DNA from: Scardovia wiggsiae
GTDB lineage: Bacteria; Actinomycetota; Actinomycetes; Actinomycetales; Bifidobacteriaceae
Reading direction: 5' to 3'
Assembly: GCF_051045985.1 (NCBI RefSeq)
Contig: NZ_CP157350.1
Span: 62,001-126,000 of the forward strand
DNA length: 64,000 nucleotides
Below the pieces are notes generated by a model. That model was not told the DNA's origin and made no database searches. It worked only from the letters and a program-made list of their open reading frames with translations. The position numbers were made by a program, and so were the translations under genes. Positions 52,667 through 61,762 of this stretch are shown one piece after another; position 1 is the stretch's first letter; every line of letters begins with the position of its first letter.

Positions 52667-54916
52667 ATGGAAACTGAGCATACCAACCGGCAGGCCGTCG
52701 GGGGCCGCGCGGAAGCCGCAATGCAGGGCAGCGATACCAGGCAGGATACGCAGGTGCAGGCTGCTGCTTCTCTCAATGCCCCTGCTGCTCGCATCCCTGC
52801 CTCTGCTTCTGCCTCCGGGCCGGCACCGGGCACCCGCCGTGCACTGAATGTACTGGGCAGCACGGTCAGGTTCCTTGCGGATCCGGCTGCGCTGGTTTTC
52901 GGTGTTATTGCCGGCGGTCTTGCCTGCCTGAGCTGCGTAGTTGACGGCCTTGCACAGTTTGAGGGCTCTTCGGCGCCATATTTGAGGACTGTCGCGGTTG
53001 AGCGCGGAGTCGTTTTCGGTATCGCGGCATATCTGGTAGCACTGGTTATTTTCCGCTGGGCGGATTGGACGAAGCGCCGCGGCAGCGGTACCCGCAGCAC
53101 CGGCATCAGCGGCGGTACCAGCAGCGATAGCGTTAGCAGCTTCCGGGGCGGCAGCTTCTCGGATAGCGGGAGCCGGCTGTCACGGTTTACCGCACATGTT
53201 TTTGGACGTATGCAGCCTGTAACGTTCGGCGCAGCCGCTAAAAAATATCTGCTTATTTTCTGGACAGCAATAGCCGTCAGCTGGATCCCCTGGCTTATGG
53301 TCTATTGGCCGGGCGCCCTCCGCGACGATACGCTTGCGCAGTATTTCCAGTCGCAGGGGTACCACGGCTATTATACCCGCCACCCTCTTATGGGGACCTT
53401 TATCTTCGGCCTGTTCTGGCGGATAGGCCAGGCGATGGGGAATGTCTTTTATGGGCTGATGGTGTATACCATAATCCAGACAGCCTTCCTTTCCCTGGCA
53501 TGCGCTCTTGTACTGTGCTACATGCGCAAGCGCGGTGTCCCTGCTGCCGTACTGTGGCTCACTATGGTATTTTTCACCACAGGATATGTCGTTGCCGGGG
53601 TCGTACCGACTATGAGCAAAGATTCGTTGTGGGCGATCGTTATGGCTCCGCTGGCGCTGATATTTATCGAAGCATGCCTGACGCGCGGGCAGGTGCTCAG
53701 GCGCTGGCCGGTACTGGTATCTTTTATGATCCTCGCCGCTTCCTTCCTGGCAATCAAGCGTACGGGGATCGAAATACTTGCAGTTTCCGGTATCTTTCTG
53801 ATTGCTGCAGTGCTGGCCCCCGGCTGCAGGGTAAAAGCGGCAGGCAGCGGAAAACAGGCAGGAGCCATCAGCACAGCCCCGGACTCCGCGCAGGCCAAAC
53901 CCGGATATACCGCTGCCGCAGCAGGCGCACTGCGTCCGCGCCGCCCCCGCCGTGCTATCATACAGGTCCTGTGCGCGCTTGTTATCCCAATGGCAGCAGT
54001 GCTTGGCATCTGGGATCCGGTCTCAGTGAAACTGGCGGGGGCAGCCCAGTGGCCGCCGCTGGAACTGTACGGCTTTTTCTCCCAGCCGATCGCCAGGGTA
54101 GGGAGGTATAATCCGGCCGGCCTGGCGGATTCCGACCGCCGGGAGATCAATACGTATATGAAGCTGTCTGATGCGGTGGAGTTTTATAACCCTTCCCGTG
54201 AAGACGAAACGATGTACACAATAAAATACAAAATTGTTTCGCAGCACAGGGCGGATTTCATCAAACTGTGGCTCAGGATCGGGCTTAAGGATAAGCGGAA
54301 TTTCAAGGAATACGCCAAAGCATACGCATTTGTGTGGCAGCCTTGGTTCTCTACCCAGAAACCGTTCGTATACCCTTCATCATCTGCATATCTGTTCGAT
54401 GAAGCATACATGGCCCAGTGGGGGAGGGAAGTGCATGATCCCCGGCTCGCCGAGCGTGCGCTTGCGCCGCTGAGGGACGGTGACCGGGGAGCTTCAGATG
54501 CAAAACGCGAATGGCAGCTTTGCGCGGCGAAGTATTTCAAAAATCGTGCTGAAAGTTCCGATGAAGCCAGAGCAAGGCTTCTGGAATGCCAGGCCCAGGG
54601 GAGCCGGTGCGCTGTGCCGCTTGAGAAACAGCCCGAAGCGCTGTCTGACAGGGTGCTGCAGCAGATCGATATTTTCTTCAGTTCTATGGGGCTGTATGTA
54701 ACGCTGATCCCGCTGGCAGCAGGGTTGTACCTGCTGACGCGCAGGCGCTGGCTGGCGCTGGCGGCATGGGTGTTCCTGCTTATGTTTGTGCTCCAGCTTA
54801 TCGCATCGCCCGCTGCCCTGTACTGGTACCCCGTTCCGCTCTATTTCGTGCTGCCTGCATTCGCGGGGCTGATTTTTGATAAAAGCGGCAGGCAGCAAAA
54901 AGCCGGGACCAGATGA
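52667..54916 (+). CDS. Polytopic membrane protein, DUF6020/GT-C-like
   Basis: A 749-residue protein with about 12 membrane helices and a polar N-terminus of about 60 residues. Early helices are followed by WPGALRDDTLAQYFQSQGYH and RHPLMGTFIFGLFWRIG, an outward-facing acidic loop with Asp-Asp that recalls GT-C glycosyltransferases, which use polyprenyl-phosphate sugars. An extracytoplasmic domain lies near residues 460-650. It probably adds a side-branch sugar to the exported glycan; this is an inference from topology and place. The stop overlaps the ATG of the following ABC gene. Confidence 0.75.
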   Translation: METEHTNRQAVGGRAEAAMQGSDTRQDTQVQAAASLNAPAARIPASASASGPAPGTRRALNVLGSTVRFLADPAALVFGVIAGGLACLSCVVDGLAQFEGSSAPYLRTVAVERGVVFGIAAYLVALVIFRWADWTKRRGSGTRSTGISGGTSSDSVSSFRGGSFSDSGSRLSRFTAHVFGRMQPVTFGAAAKKYLLIFWTAIAVSWIPWLMVYWPGALRDDTLAQYFQSQGYHGYYTRHPLMGTFIFGLFWRIGQAMGNVFYGLMVYTIIQTAFLSLACALVLCYMRKRGVPAAVLWLTMVFFTTGYVVAGVVPTMSKDSLWAIVMAPLALIFIEACLTRGQVLRRWPVLVSFMILAASFLAIKRTGIEILAVSGIFLIAAVLAPGCRVKAAGSGKQAGAISTAPDSAQAKPGYTAAAAGALRPRRPRRAIIQVLCALVIPMAAVLGIWDPVSVKLAGAAQWPPLELYGFFSQPIARVGRYNPAGLADSDRREINTYMKLSDAVEFYNPSREDETMYTIKYKIVSQHRADFIKLWLRIGLKDKRNFKEYAKAYAFVWQPWFSTQKPFVYPSSSAYLFDEAYMAQWGREVHDPRLAERALAPLRDGDRGASDAKREWQLCAAKYFKNRAESSDEARARLLECQAQGSRCAVPLEKQPEALSDRVLQQIDIFFSSMGLYVTLIPLAAGLYLLTRRRWLALAAWVFLLMFVLQLIASPAALYWYPVPLYFVLPAFAGLIFDKSGRQQKAGTR

Positions 54917-56580
54917 CAGGTCAGCTTTCATTTTCGCAGACGGTAAAACAGCTGGCAGGGATCACTAAAGGATATAGGGCTGTTTTATGCACCCTGATCG
55001 TACTGTCGCTGATACAGTCGCTGGCCGAGGCTTCGCTGCCGGTAGGGCTCGGGATACTGGTCAACGCTGTTGGCAGGCATAATATAAGCGGCTTTGCAGC
55101 AATAAGCATATTCCTTGTGCTGGCCGTACTTATACGTATCACAGCTTCAGTATCTGCCCATATCATTGGTACAAAAACAGGCATAGATATCAGGGTCCGG
55201 CATAAGGAAACACTTGCCGGGCATGTGATCTCTCATAGGGAGGTAGCAGGCGCAGGGCTGTCTGCAGGGGATATTATTGAGGTGGCGGAAGATGATATCG
55301 GTGCGATCGCTGACGGATTCTCTGCAATTGAATTTACTGTTGTGGGGATTGGGACTTATATTGCTGCAGGGATTTATTTGCTCACTCAATCATGGCGTGT
55401 GGGGGTATCTATCCTTATAGCAGTTCCCGTGCTGTGCCTCCTTTTGCCCAGGGTATTGGGCAAGCTGCGGGGCTATCTGTCCGATTACCGAAAAACGGCG
55501 GGGACTGTAACGTCAATGGCCGAAGATGCAGCCACCGGGCACAGGGTCCTTTCAGGTATACAGGGGCGCGGTGCCTTCCTTGAAAGCTATCGCAAAACGT
55601 CTCTGGAGATGAAGCGTAAAGGCCTTGACGTTGCAAATATGCGGGCGCTGATCGACGGTTTGCGCGAACTTATCCCTGCGCTGGTACTGCTGGCTGTCCT
55701 TGGAATGGCTTTGCTGCAATGGCAGGCAGGCTGGATGGATGCCGGTCAGCTGGTGTCCTTTTATGGGCTGGCTACCTATCTGCTTCAGCCTGTAACATCT
55801 GTGATCTCGGCTTTGCAGCGTCTTGTCCCGGCAGCTGTAGGCCTGGAGAGGGAGCAGAATGTGCTTTCATCAGGCCGGGAACCGCGCAGCGGGACGGATG
55901 CCATACCGGCAGTGAGAGAAGTTTCTGATCCCCAGACCGGGCTTCGGATATCCGCAGGGTATTCGGTAGTATTTGCGGATACTCTGTCAGAGATGCGTAA
56001 TATTGCTGAACGGCTGGCGGGCGCTGACAGTAGAGGTGAGGGCCGGGTAAACGGTATCCCTTATAATACGTATTCTGAAACTGCTATCCGCAGGACGGCG
56101 ATTTTAGCAGATACTGATGCGATGCTGGTAAGCGGTACGTTATCGCAGATACTGGGCGGCAGCAGGTATTCGGAGGAAGACAAGATACATGCTTTGCGGG
56201 AGGCTTCCCTTGGGGAGCTGGCTGACCGCTCAGAGAATAGGCTGGACCAGTATATTGCTGATGGCGGGCGTAACCTTTCCGGCGGCCAGCGCCAGCGTCT
56301 GGTACTGGCCAGGTCGCTGATCCCGGACCCTCAGGTCTTAGTTCTGGTGGAACCTACAAGTGCACTTGACACGGTTACCGAGGATGATGTTATAAAGCAG
56401 CTGTACCAGGACCGCAGGGGTGCTGTTACTGTCGCAGTTACGCGGAGCCCGGCCCATATGCTGCAGGCCGATACCGTGTTCTGGATACGGGATGGCGCAG
56501 TATTCCTGAACGGGGCGCACAGGGAATTGATGAAAAATCGTGAGTATCGGGAAATGTTTATGGGACTGGAGGAGATATGA
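54913..56580 (+). CDS. ABC exporter half-transporter A with degenerate ATPase domain
   Basis: A 555-residue exporter half: six membrane helices (residues about 20-320) and a C-terminal ATPase domain that has lost most of its own ATP-binding parts. No Walker A is present where it should be (around SVVFADTLSEMRNI), the Q-loop Gln is missing (AILADTDAML), the Walker B Asp is Val479 (VLVLVEPTSALD, Glu480 kept), and the H-loop reads AVTRS without His. The signature LSGGQRQR (from 455) and the D-loop SALD are perfect. Its partner B has the reverse pattern. It overlaps both neighbours by four bases (ATGA), so A and B form a coupled heterodimer. The substrate is unknown. Confidence 0.88.
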   Translation: MTGQLSFSQTVKQLAGITKGYRAVLCTLIVLSLIQSLAEASLPVGLGILVNAVGRHNISGFAAISIFLVLAVLIRITASVSAHIIGTKTGIDIRVRHKETLAGHVISHREVAGAGLSAGDIIEVAEDDIGAIADGFSAIEFTVVGIGTYIAAGIYLLTQSWRVGVSILIAVPVLCLLLPRVLGKLRGYLSDYRKTAGTVTSMAEDAATGHRVLSGIQGRGAFLESYRKTSLEMKRKGLDVANMRALIDGLRELIPALVLLAVLGMALLQWQAGWMDAGQLVSFYGLATYLLQPVTSVISALQRLVPAAVGLEREQNVLSSGREPRSGTDAIPAVREVSDPQTGLRISAGYSVVFADTLSEMRNIAERLAGADSRGEGRVNGIPYNTYSETAIRRTAILADTDAMLVSGTLSQILGGSRYSEEDKIHALREASLGELADRSENRLDQYIADGGRNLSGGQRQRLVLARSLIPDPQVLVLVEPTSALDTVTEDDVIKQLYQDRRGAVTVAVTRSPAHMLQADTVFWIRDGAVFLNGAHRELMKNREYREMFMGLEEI

Positions 56581-58331
56581 CAGTAGCTGATAATACCTCC
56601 AGTTTCCATTTGCCTGTAGCTGATTCTGCTGCGACCAGACGGCGCGTGCTGGAAATAGTAAAAGGGAACAGGCGCGAACTGGCTGCGCTTGTTGTCCTGC
56701 ATGTTTGTGCTATAGGTATGGGGATACTTTCTCCACTGTTGTTTGGCTGGCTGATCGACACGGTTACCGGAGCGCCTGTCCCTCTGAAAATAAATATATG
56801 GATACTGTTTTCCCTGCTGTGTATGGCTTTGGCATTGCAGGCATTCCTGACATGGTGTGCCCAGCGTGCATCATGGCGCTTTGGCGAAAATATTTTTATG
56901 CGTCTGCGCAATGATGTTATTGACGGTGTGACGCAGCTTCCTCTAATAACTGTTGAGCGGGCAGGGCGAGGGGATATCATAGCCCGGACAACGAATGATA
57001 TTGATGCTGTTTCTGAAGCAGTCAGGGTAGGCCTTCCTGAAAGCCTGGTGGCAGCCCTTTATGTGCTGTTCGCCTCAGCTTCGTCTTTTATGCTGGATTG
57101 GCGTATTGCGCTTGTCTCAGTAGCAGGGTTGCCTTTCCTGTTTTTTGCTACACGGTGGTATACCAACCGGTCGCAGCATGCGTATGAGAGGGAGCTGCGC
57201 AGCCATGGGGAATTTGATTCTATTTCCAGCGAGGCGATTGAAGCTGCCCGTACGATTGATCTGCTCAATGACTCGGAGAGGGTCTCTGCCGGCCTTAGAC
57301 ACGGAGCGCAAAGTGTTTCTAAGGCTGAACGGTATACGCTTTCCCTCCAGCAATGGTGGTTCCCTATGGTGCAGCTCGGATACTATCTGCCTTTTGCACT
57401 TGTAGCTGCTGTCGGGGGTATTATGTCGCTCAACGGACAGGCTAGTATCGGTACCGTTGTTGCAATAACTATGAATACTCAGCTGGTGGTAGACCCGTTG
57501 GATGACCTTCTGTATTGGGCCGACCAGCTGCAGCTGGCATGGGCTGCGCTGAGGCGTATGTCCGGTGTCTCTGTGCTGCGGGAGGCCAGTTGCGCAGATG
57601 GAAGATACCGGGATAGCGGCTCATCAGGAGGATGCGTAGTTAAGGCCGATAATCTGTGCGTCGAATATGAAAAAGGAAATCCCGTGATACAGGGGGCCAG
57701 CCTAAAAATATCGGAAGGTGAGCATGTGGCTCTGGTCGGCTCATCGGGGGCGGGGAAGACCACGCTCGCTTTGGCATTGTGCGGGCTTATATCCCCATCC
57801 GGAGGCAGTGCTGAAGTGTTTTACCCTTCATCTGGGCTGCAGGGCAAAAAGCCCCGCATAATGTTTGTAGCACAGGAGCCGCAGATATTTACGGGCACAC
57901 TGCGCTTCAATCTGCTGCTTGCCGCCCCGGGTGCAGATGATAGCGCTATACGCAGAGCCCTTGCTTATGCAGATGCTTCAGGGCTTTATGACCGCCTGGA
58001 TGATGATGCGGACAGCCTTGAGCTTGACCCTGTTGCCCGACAAAAAATCGCGCTGGCACGGGTATCTTTGGCTGATCCGGATTTTGTGGTTCTTGATGAA
58101 GCGATGTCGATGTTTTCCCTTGCTGAGGCTAAACACAGCGAACAGTTATTTGAAGAGGTCCTTAAAGGGAAAACTGTGATCATTATCGCCCACCGGCTGC
58201 ACACGGCGATGGGCTGCGACAGGGTGATAGTCATGGACCACTGCTGTATCGTTGAGCAGGGGCCTCCTGAGAAGCTGAGGGATTCAGGAGGTAAATTCTC
58301 TGCGCTCTACGGGAAGATGGGACAAAGGTAA
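56577..58331 (+). CDS. ABC exporter half-transporter B with degenerate signature
   Basis: A 584-residue half: six helices, then an ATPase domain with intact Walker A GSSGAGKTT (388-396), Q-loop FVAQEPQIF, Walker B FVVLDEA (Asp507, Glu508) and H-loop IAHRL (His539). The signature is replaced by LDPVARQK (483-490), and the D-loop SALD by MSMF. It therefore supplies the catalytic residues while half A supplies the signature, giving a single competent composite ATP site. The start overlaps the stop of A. The gene converges on ppc. Confidence 0.9.
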   Translation: MTVADNTSSFHLPVADSAATRRRVLEIVKGNRRELAALVVLHVCAIGMGILSPLLFGWLIDTVTGAPVPLKINIWILFSLLCMALALQAFLTWCAQRASWRFGENIFMRLRNDVIDGVTQLPLITVERAGRGDIIARTTNDIDAVSEAVRVGLPESLVAALYVLFASASSFMLDWRIALVSVAGLPFLFFATRWYTNRSQHAYERELRSHGEFDSISSEAIEAARTIDLLNDSERVSAGLRHGAQSVSKAERYTLSLQQWWFPMVQLGYYLPFALVAAVGGIMSLNGQASIGTVVAITMNTQLVVDPLDDLLYWADQLQLAWAALRRMSGVSVLREASCADGRYRDSGSSGGCVVKADNLCVEYEKGNPVIQGASLKISEGEHVALVGSSGAGKTTLALALCGLISPSGGSAEVFYPSSGLQGKKPRIMFVAQEPQIFTGTLRFNLLLAAPGADDSAIRRALAYADASGLYDRLDDDADSLELDPVARQKIALARVSLADPDFVVLDEAMSMFSLAEAKHSEQLFEEVLKGKTVIIIAHRLHTAMGCDRVIVMDHCCIVEQGPPEKLRDSGGKFSALYGKMGQR

Positions 58332-58416
58332 AGCAGGATCAGAGCATGCCCTGAATATGGAAAATATGGAGGAGCATGGTGCTTTGGATAAAATCGGGGA
58401 CAAAGCCGGGGAGCCG

Positions 58417-58430
58417 CCCGCTGCTGCGGG
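58417..58430. terminator. Small stem-loop between exporter B and ppc
   Basis: CCCGC-TGCT-GCGGG, five base pairs and no T-tract, immediately before the ppc stop. It is weak as a terminator. Confidence 0.2.
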
Positions 58431-58435
58431 AGTTA

Positions 58436-61243
58436 TCACCCCGTGTTCTGCAGCCCTGCCGCCACGCCTGATACTGTGCACAGGATCAGGTATATATAAT
58501 CTGCTGTCTGGGATTCGTTAAGCTCAGATTTACTGTCCTGACGGCGCAGGGACCTTAGGGCCCGTACCTGTGCAAGGGACAGGGCGTCTACATACGGCGA
58601 ACGGATGCGGATGGCCTGCCCGAGGATATGCCGGTGCTCCAGCGGCCAGTCGTCGCCCGTAATGCGCAGCACCCATTCCCGTGTCAGCCTCATTTCGTCC
58701 AGGACTTCTTTTTTCAGGTCTTCGCGTTCGCCCAGGTCAAGATACATATGCGCAATATGGCTGTCTGTCTTGGCAAGGGACATTTCGATGTTGTCGATGA
58801 ATGTGCTGAACAGCGGCCACTGCCGGTAGGCTTCGCGGAGCTCGCTGAGGTTGCCGAAACGCTCGCATGCCGTCCCCAGCCCATACCATGCGGCAAGGTT
58901 GATGCGTGCCTGTGCCCATGAGAACACCCATGGGATCGTGCGCAGGTCGTCAAGCGATTTGGCCCCGAGACCGCGTTTTGCAGGGCGTGAGCCTATGGGG
59001 AGAAGGCCGATTTCGGTCAGCGGTGTCACAGTGGAGAACCATGGTGTGAAATCCTGCGAGTTCAGCAGCCCTACGTATTTTTCACGCGATGCACGGTCCA
59101 AGGTGTCCGCCATCCCGGCGTATTTCCCGGTCATGTCAGTATTGGTCTTTTCGGTGCTGGGGGCTGACTGCAGAAGCGTTGCTGATGCAATGGCCTCAAC
59201 GTGCCGGGCTGCCAGTATCGGGTTCCCGTAGCGTGCAAAAATGACTTCGCCCTGTTCTGTGACTTTGAACCGGCAGTTTACGGAGCCTGACGGCTGCGCA
59301 AGGACTGCGCGGTTCGCGGGACCGCCGCCGCGCCCTACAGCGCCGCCGCGCCCGTGGAAAAGCGTTATATCAATGCCGTGGCCCTTTGCCCATTCGGCTA
59401 TCCGCCCCTGCGCGCGGTGGAGCGCAAGGGTCGCTGAAGTAGGTCCGGCGTCTTTTGACGAATCCGAGTACCCGAGCATGACTTCCATACGGTTGTCTGT
59501 CGCCTTCAGCCGTGCTTTGACTTCAGGTATCCTGATGATCTCTTCGAGTACATCTACGGAATTCTCCAGGTCTTCCAGCTGCTCGAACAGGGGGATAACA
59601 TCAAGGGTCGGCGCATTCTTGGGGTCGGCGAAAGCCAGGCGGTTGAGCTCGTAGACATCTTTGACATGCTGCGCAGTTTTGCAGAAAGATATGATGTACC
59701 GTCCGGCAGCTTTCCTGCCGTTATGTTTCTGGATCGCCCCCAGTGCGCGGAATGTGCTCAGCACTTCCTGGGTCATAGGCTCAAGCGTCCCCCGCTCGCC
59801 GTGCAGCCCGTGCTCGCGGATATCCTCCAGGGCCCGTGTATGCACAATGGAATGCTGGCGGAATTCCATTTCGACCATATGGAATCCGAAGGTTTCGACC
59901 TGCCAGATAAGTGTTTGGACCGGTCCGTAGGCGCTGCGTACTGCCCCGGCTTCGGCGAGGGATTTCTGCACGGTTTTCAGGTCGTCAAGGAACTCCTCAT
60001 AACCTGTGTACATAAGGTCGGCATTGCGGTCTTTGGTTGCCCGCAGACGGTCGGCCATAACAAAAAGGCAGGCTCGGTGCGGCTCGCGGCTTGAGATAAG
60101 CTCTGCGTGGCTGGTCAGTTTTTCACTCAGCTCCTTTTGCCTGCTCCATAGTGCAAGGAGCTGTGCGTTTGCCGGTGTGGTCCGGGATTCGAGCGTCAGG
60201 TTCCGGCCCACTGTGTACGTTGCCTCGGCAAGGGTTTCCACCATGTGGCCGTAGAATTTGTCGGCAACTTTCCGGCTGACTTTTGCTGTTACATTAGGGT
60301 TGCCGTCGCGGTCTGAGCCTATCCAGCTTCCGGGGTGGAAGAAAGCAGGGCATACGGAGGCGACTGTGCCTGCTTTTTTGCCGAGCATCCAGTTGTCAAA
60401 CCGGCGGTAGACTCTGGGGATCATAGCAAACAAAGTGTTATCGAAAATATCAAGGATGGTATCGGCTTCTTCTACGGGGGTCGGCTTTTTTGCAGCTATC
60501 GGGGAAGTGCGGAACAGTGAATCGATTTCACTGTATATTTCACGGTCGTTTTCTGTGCGAAGGGAGCCGCCTGTATGCCTGCGGACCGCCAGAAGGTTCG
60601 ATATGCGGCGGATCTTCCCCTCTACGGCCTTGCGGCGTGCCTCGGTCGGGTGGGCGGTGAAGACTGGATGGAATTCCAGCTTTTCCAGGAGCTCACCTGC
60701 CCCGGCGGGGCCCACTTCGTCAATAAGCTGTTTATATGCAACCGACAGGGCATTCATGGGGTCGGTGGGGGACCCTGTTTCAACAGTGTTTTCGCGCGTA
60801 AGCAGTACGGAGACGCGGTAGTTCTCTTCGCACAGGTTCGCCAGGTGGAAGTATGTGGTGAAAGCCCGTGCCAGTGCCTGAGCCTCTTCCATAGAACTGC
60901 TGTCGATCAGGGAGACAGCTTCTTTCATACCCCGCACCGCTGCATCATGGAAGTCAGGGGAATCTGCAGCATTGTGGAAGCGCTCCTCGTTCGCCACTAT
61001 AACATCTTCCCTCAGGGCATCAAACATCTTAAGGATATGCGGGTTGTATTCGCCTAAAATAGTCCGCAGCATATCGAGGACGAGATCCATATCTTCGCGG
61101 AGCCCGGGGGGGAGCGGCTCTTCCTCGCTCGCGAGCTGCGCATTAACGGCAACGAACTGGCGGGTAGGGCTCTGCCCATCTGCATTGCGCAGCGCATCTG
61201 CGCCTGTATCTGTCCCGTTCGTGCTGATATCTGATCCTGCCAT
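58436..61243 (-). CDS. ppc: Phosphoenolpyruvate carboxylase
   Basis: Carboxylates PEP to oxaloacetate, the main anaplerotic route in bifidobacteria, which lack a full TCA cycle. At 935 residues it has the family's catalytic signatures: FTAHPTEARRK with His198, GYSDSSKDAGPTSA, LFHGRGGAVGRGGGP and the C-terminal end MRLTREWVLRITG. ATG 61243 has AGGGG upstream; the frame is open to 61294 without a better site. It is divergent from dnaB across a 519-bp region. Confidence 0.96.
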   Translation of the reverse strand: MAGSDISTNGTDTGADALRNADGQSPTRQFVAVNAQLASEEEPLPPGLREDMDLVLDMLRTILGEYNPHILKMFDALREDVIVANEERFHNAADSPDFHDAAVRGMKEAVSLIDSSSMEEAQALARAFTTYFHLANLCEENYRVSVLLTRENTVETGSPTDPMNALSVAYKQLIDEVGPAGAGELLEKLEFHPVFTAHPTEARRKAVEGKIRRISNLLAVRRHTGGSLRTENDREIYSEIDSLFRTSPIAAKKPTPVEEADTILDIFDNTLFAMIPRVYRRFDNWMLGKKAGTVASVCPAFFHPGSWIGSDRDGNPNVTAKVSRKVADKFYGHMVETLAEATYTVGRNLTLESRTTPANAQLLALWSRQKELSEKLTSHAELISSREPHRACLFVMADRLRATKDRNADLMYTGYEEFLDDLKTVQKSLAEAGAVRSAYGPVQTLIWQVETFGFHMVEMEFRQHSIVHTRALEDIREHGLHGERGTLEPMTQEVLSTFRALGAIQKHNGRKAAGRYIISFCKTAQHVKDVYELNRLAFADPKNAPTLDVIPLFEQLEDLENSVDVLEEIIRIPEVKARLKATDNRMEVMLGYSDSSKDAGPTSATLALHRAQGRIAEWAKGHGIDITLFHGRGGAVGRGGGPANRAVLAQPSGSVNCRFKVTEQGEVIFARYGNPILAARHVEAIASATLLQSAPSTEKTNTDMTGKYAGMADTLDRASREKYVGLLNSQDFTPWFSTVTPLTEIGLLPIGSRPAKRGLGAKSLDDLRTIPWVFSWAQARINLAAWYGLGTACERFGNLSELREAYRQWPLFSTFIDNIEMSLAKTDSHIAHMYLDLGEREDLKKEVLDEMRLTREWVLRITGDDWPLEHRHILGQAIRIRSPYVDALSLAQVRALRSLRRQDSKSELNESQTADYIYLILCTVSGVAAGLQNTG

Positions 61244-61593
61244 AATGGCCCCTTTCGCGTCTTTTCCGGGTTGCCTGTCTGCCAGCGTGCACACTCATAT
61301 GTGCGGGCTGCGGCGCTCCTGTGCCATGGCCATGGACTATGCCGGCCGTCCCAGGCCCAAAGCCCGTAAAAGCGACTGTTAGATCTGAATAGCTAGGTCT
61401 TATTGTAGGAGGTGAGGCTTACGTTTCCTGGGCGCTGTCTCAGTATGCGTCCCTGTGATCCCTTAATATCCCCTGAGGATCCCACTTGTATCCCATAGCT
61501 CGTAAATAATGCATATAGGTGTTTAATGTACCTCTGGACAGGAAAATAGCTGTACCGGGTTCCACGCCGAAATAATTTCGTGTCGTTAACAGG
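61244..61593. other. ppc-dnaB divergent region, ppc-proximal part
   Basis: No gene is supported. The ppc promoter should lie here on the minus strand, but no strong consensus was found. A 90-codon open frame on the minus strand (61440-61712) is made up of the DnaA-box-rich sequence and has no credible start. Confidence 0.4.
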
Positions 61594-61720
61594 TTTTCCA
61601 CCTGGTTATCCACGAAATGTGGAAAACTCTTAGTTTCATTCACCGGGAAACGCACGGAATGTGGATAAGTAAGAATGTATTCCACGTGTGTTTCCACAGG
61701 CAAAAAGGACATGTGGATAT
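61594..61720. promoter_or_regulatory. Cluster of DnaA-box-like sequences upstream of dnaB
   Basis: Within 127 bp, both orientations: TTTTCCACC (61594-61602), TTATCCACG (61606-61614), TGTGGAAAA (61618-61626, reverse of TTTTCCACA), TGTGGATAA (61660-61668, reverse of the perfect box TTATCCACA), GTTTCCACA (61690-61698) and TGTGGATAT (61712-61720). The first and third lie in a 9-bp inverted repeat (GTTTTCCAC 61593-61601 and GTGGAAAAC 61619-61627). The last lies in the spacer of the putative dnaB promoter. The cluster suggests DnaA control of dnaB, a DnaA-titration site, or part of an origin. Confidence 0.65.
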
Positions 61721-61730
61721 CTAGGGCCTC

Positions 61731-61736
61731 TATAAT
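61731..61736 (+). promoter_or_regulatory. -10 element of dnaB
   Basis: Consensus TATAAT 26 nt before the dnaB ATG. The -35 candidate AGGACA has a 19-bp spacer that contains a DnaA-box-like sequence. Confidence 0.45.
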
Positions 61737-61762
61737 TACTATGTTCCGATTACAATCAAGAT

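Noticed and set aside
61440..61712. A 90-codon minus-strand open frame between ppc and dnaB
   Set aside because: It consists of the DnaA-box-rich region, has no credible start and shows no protein-like composition.
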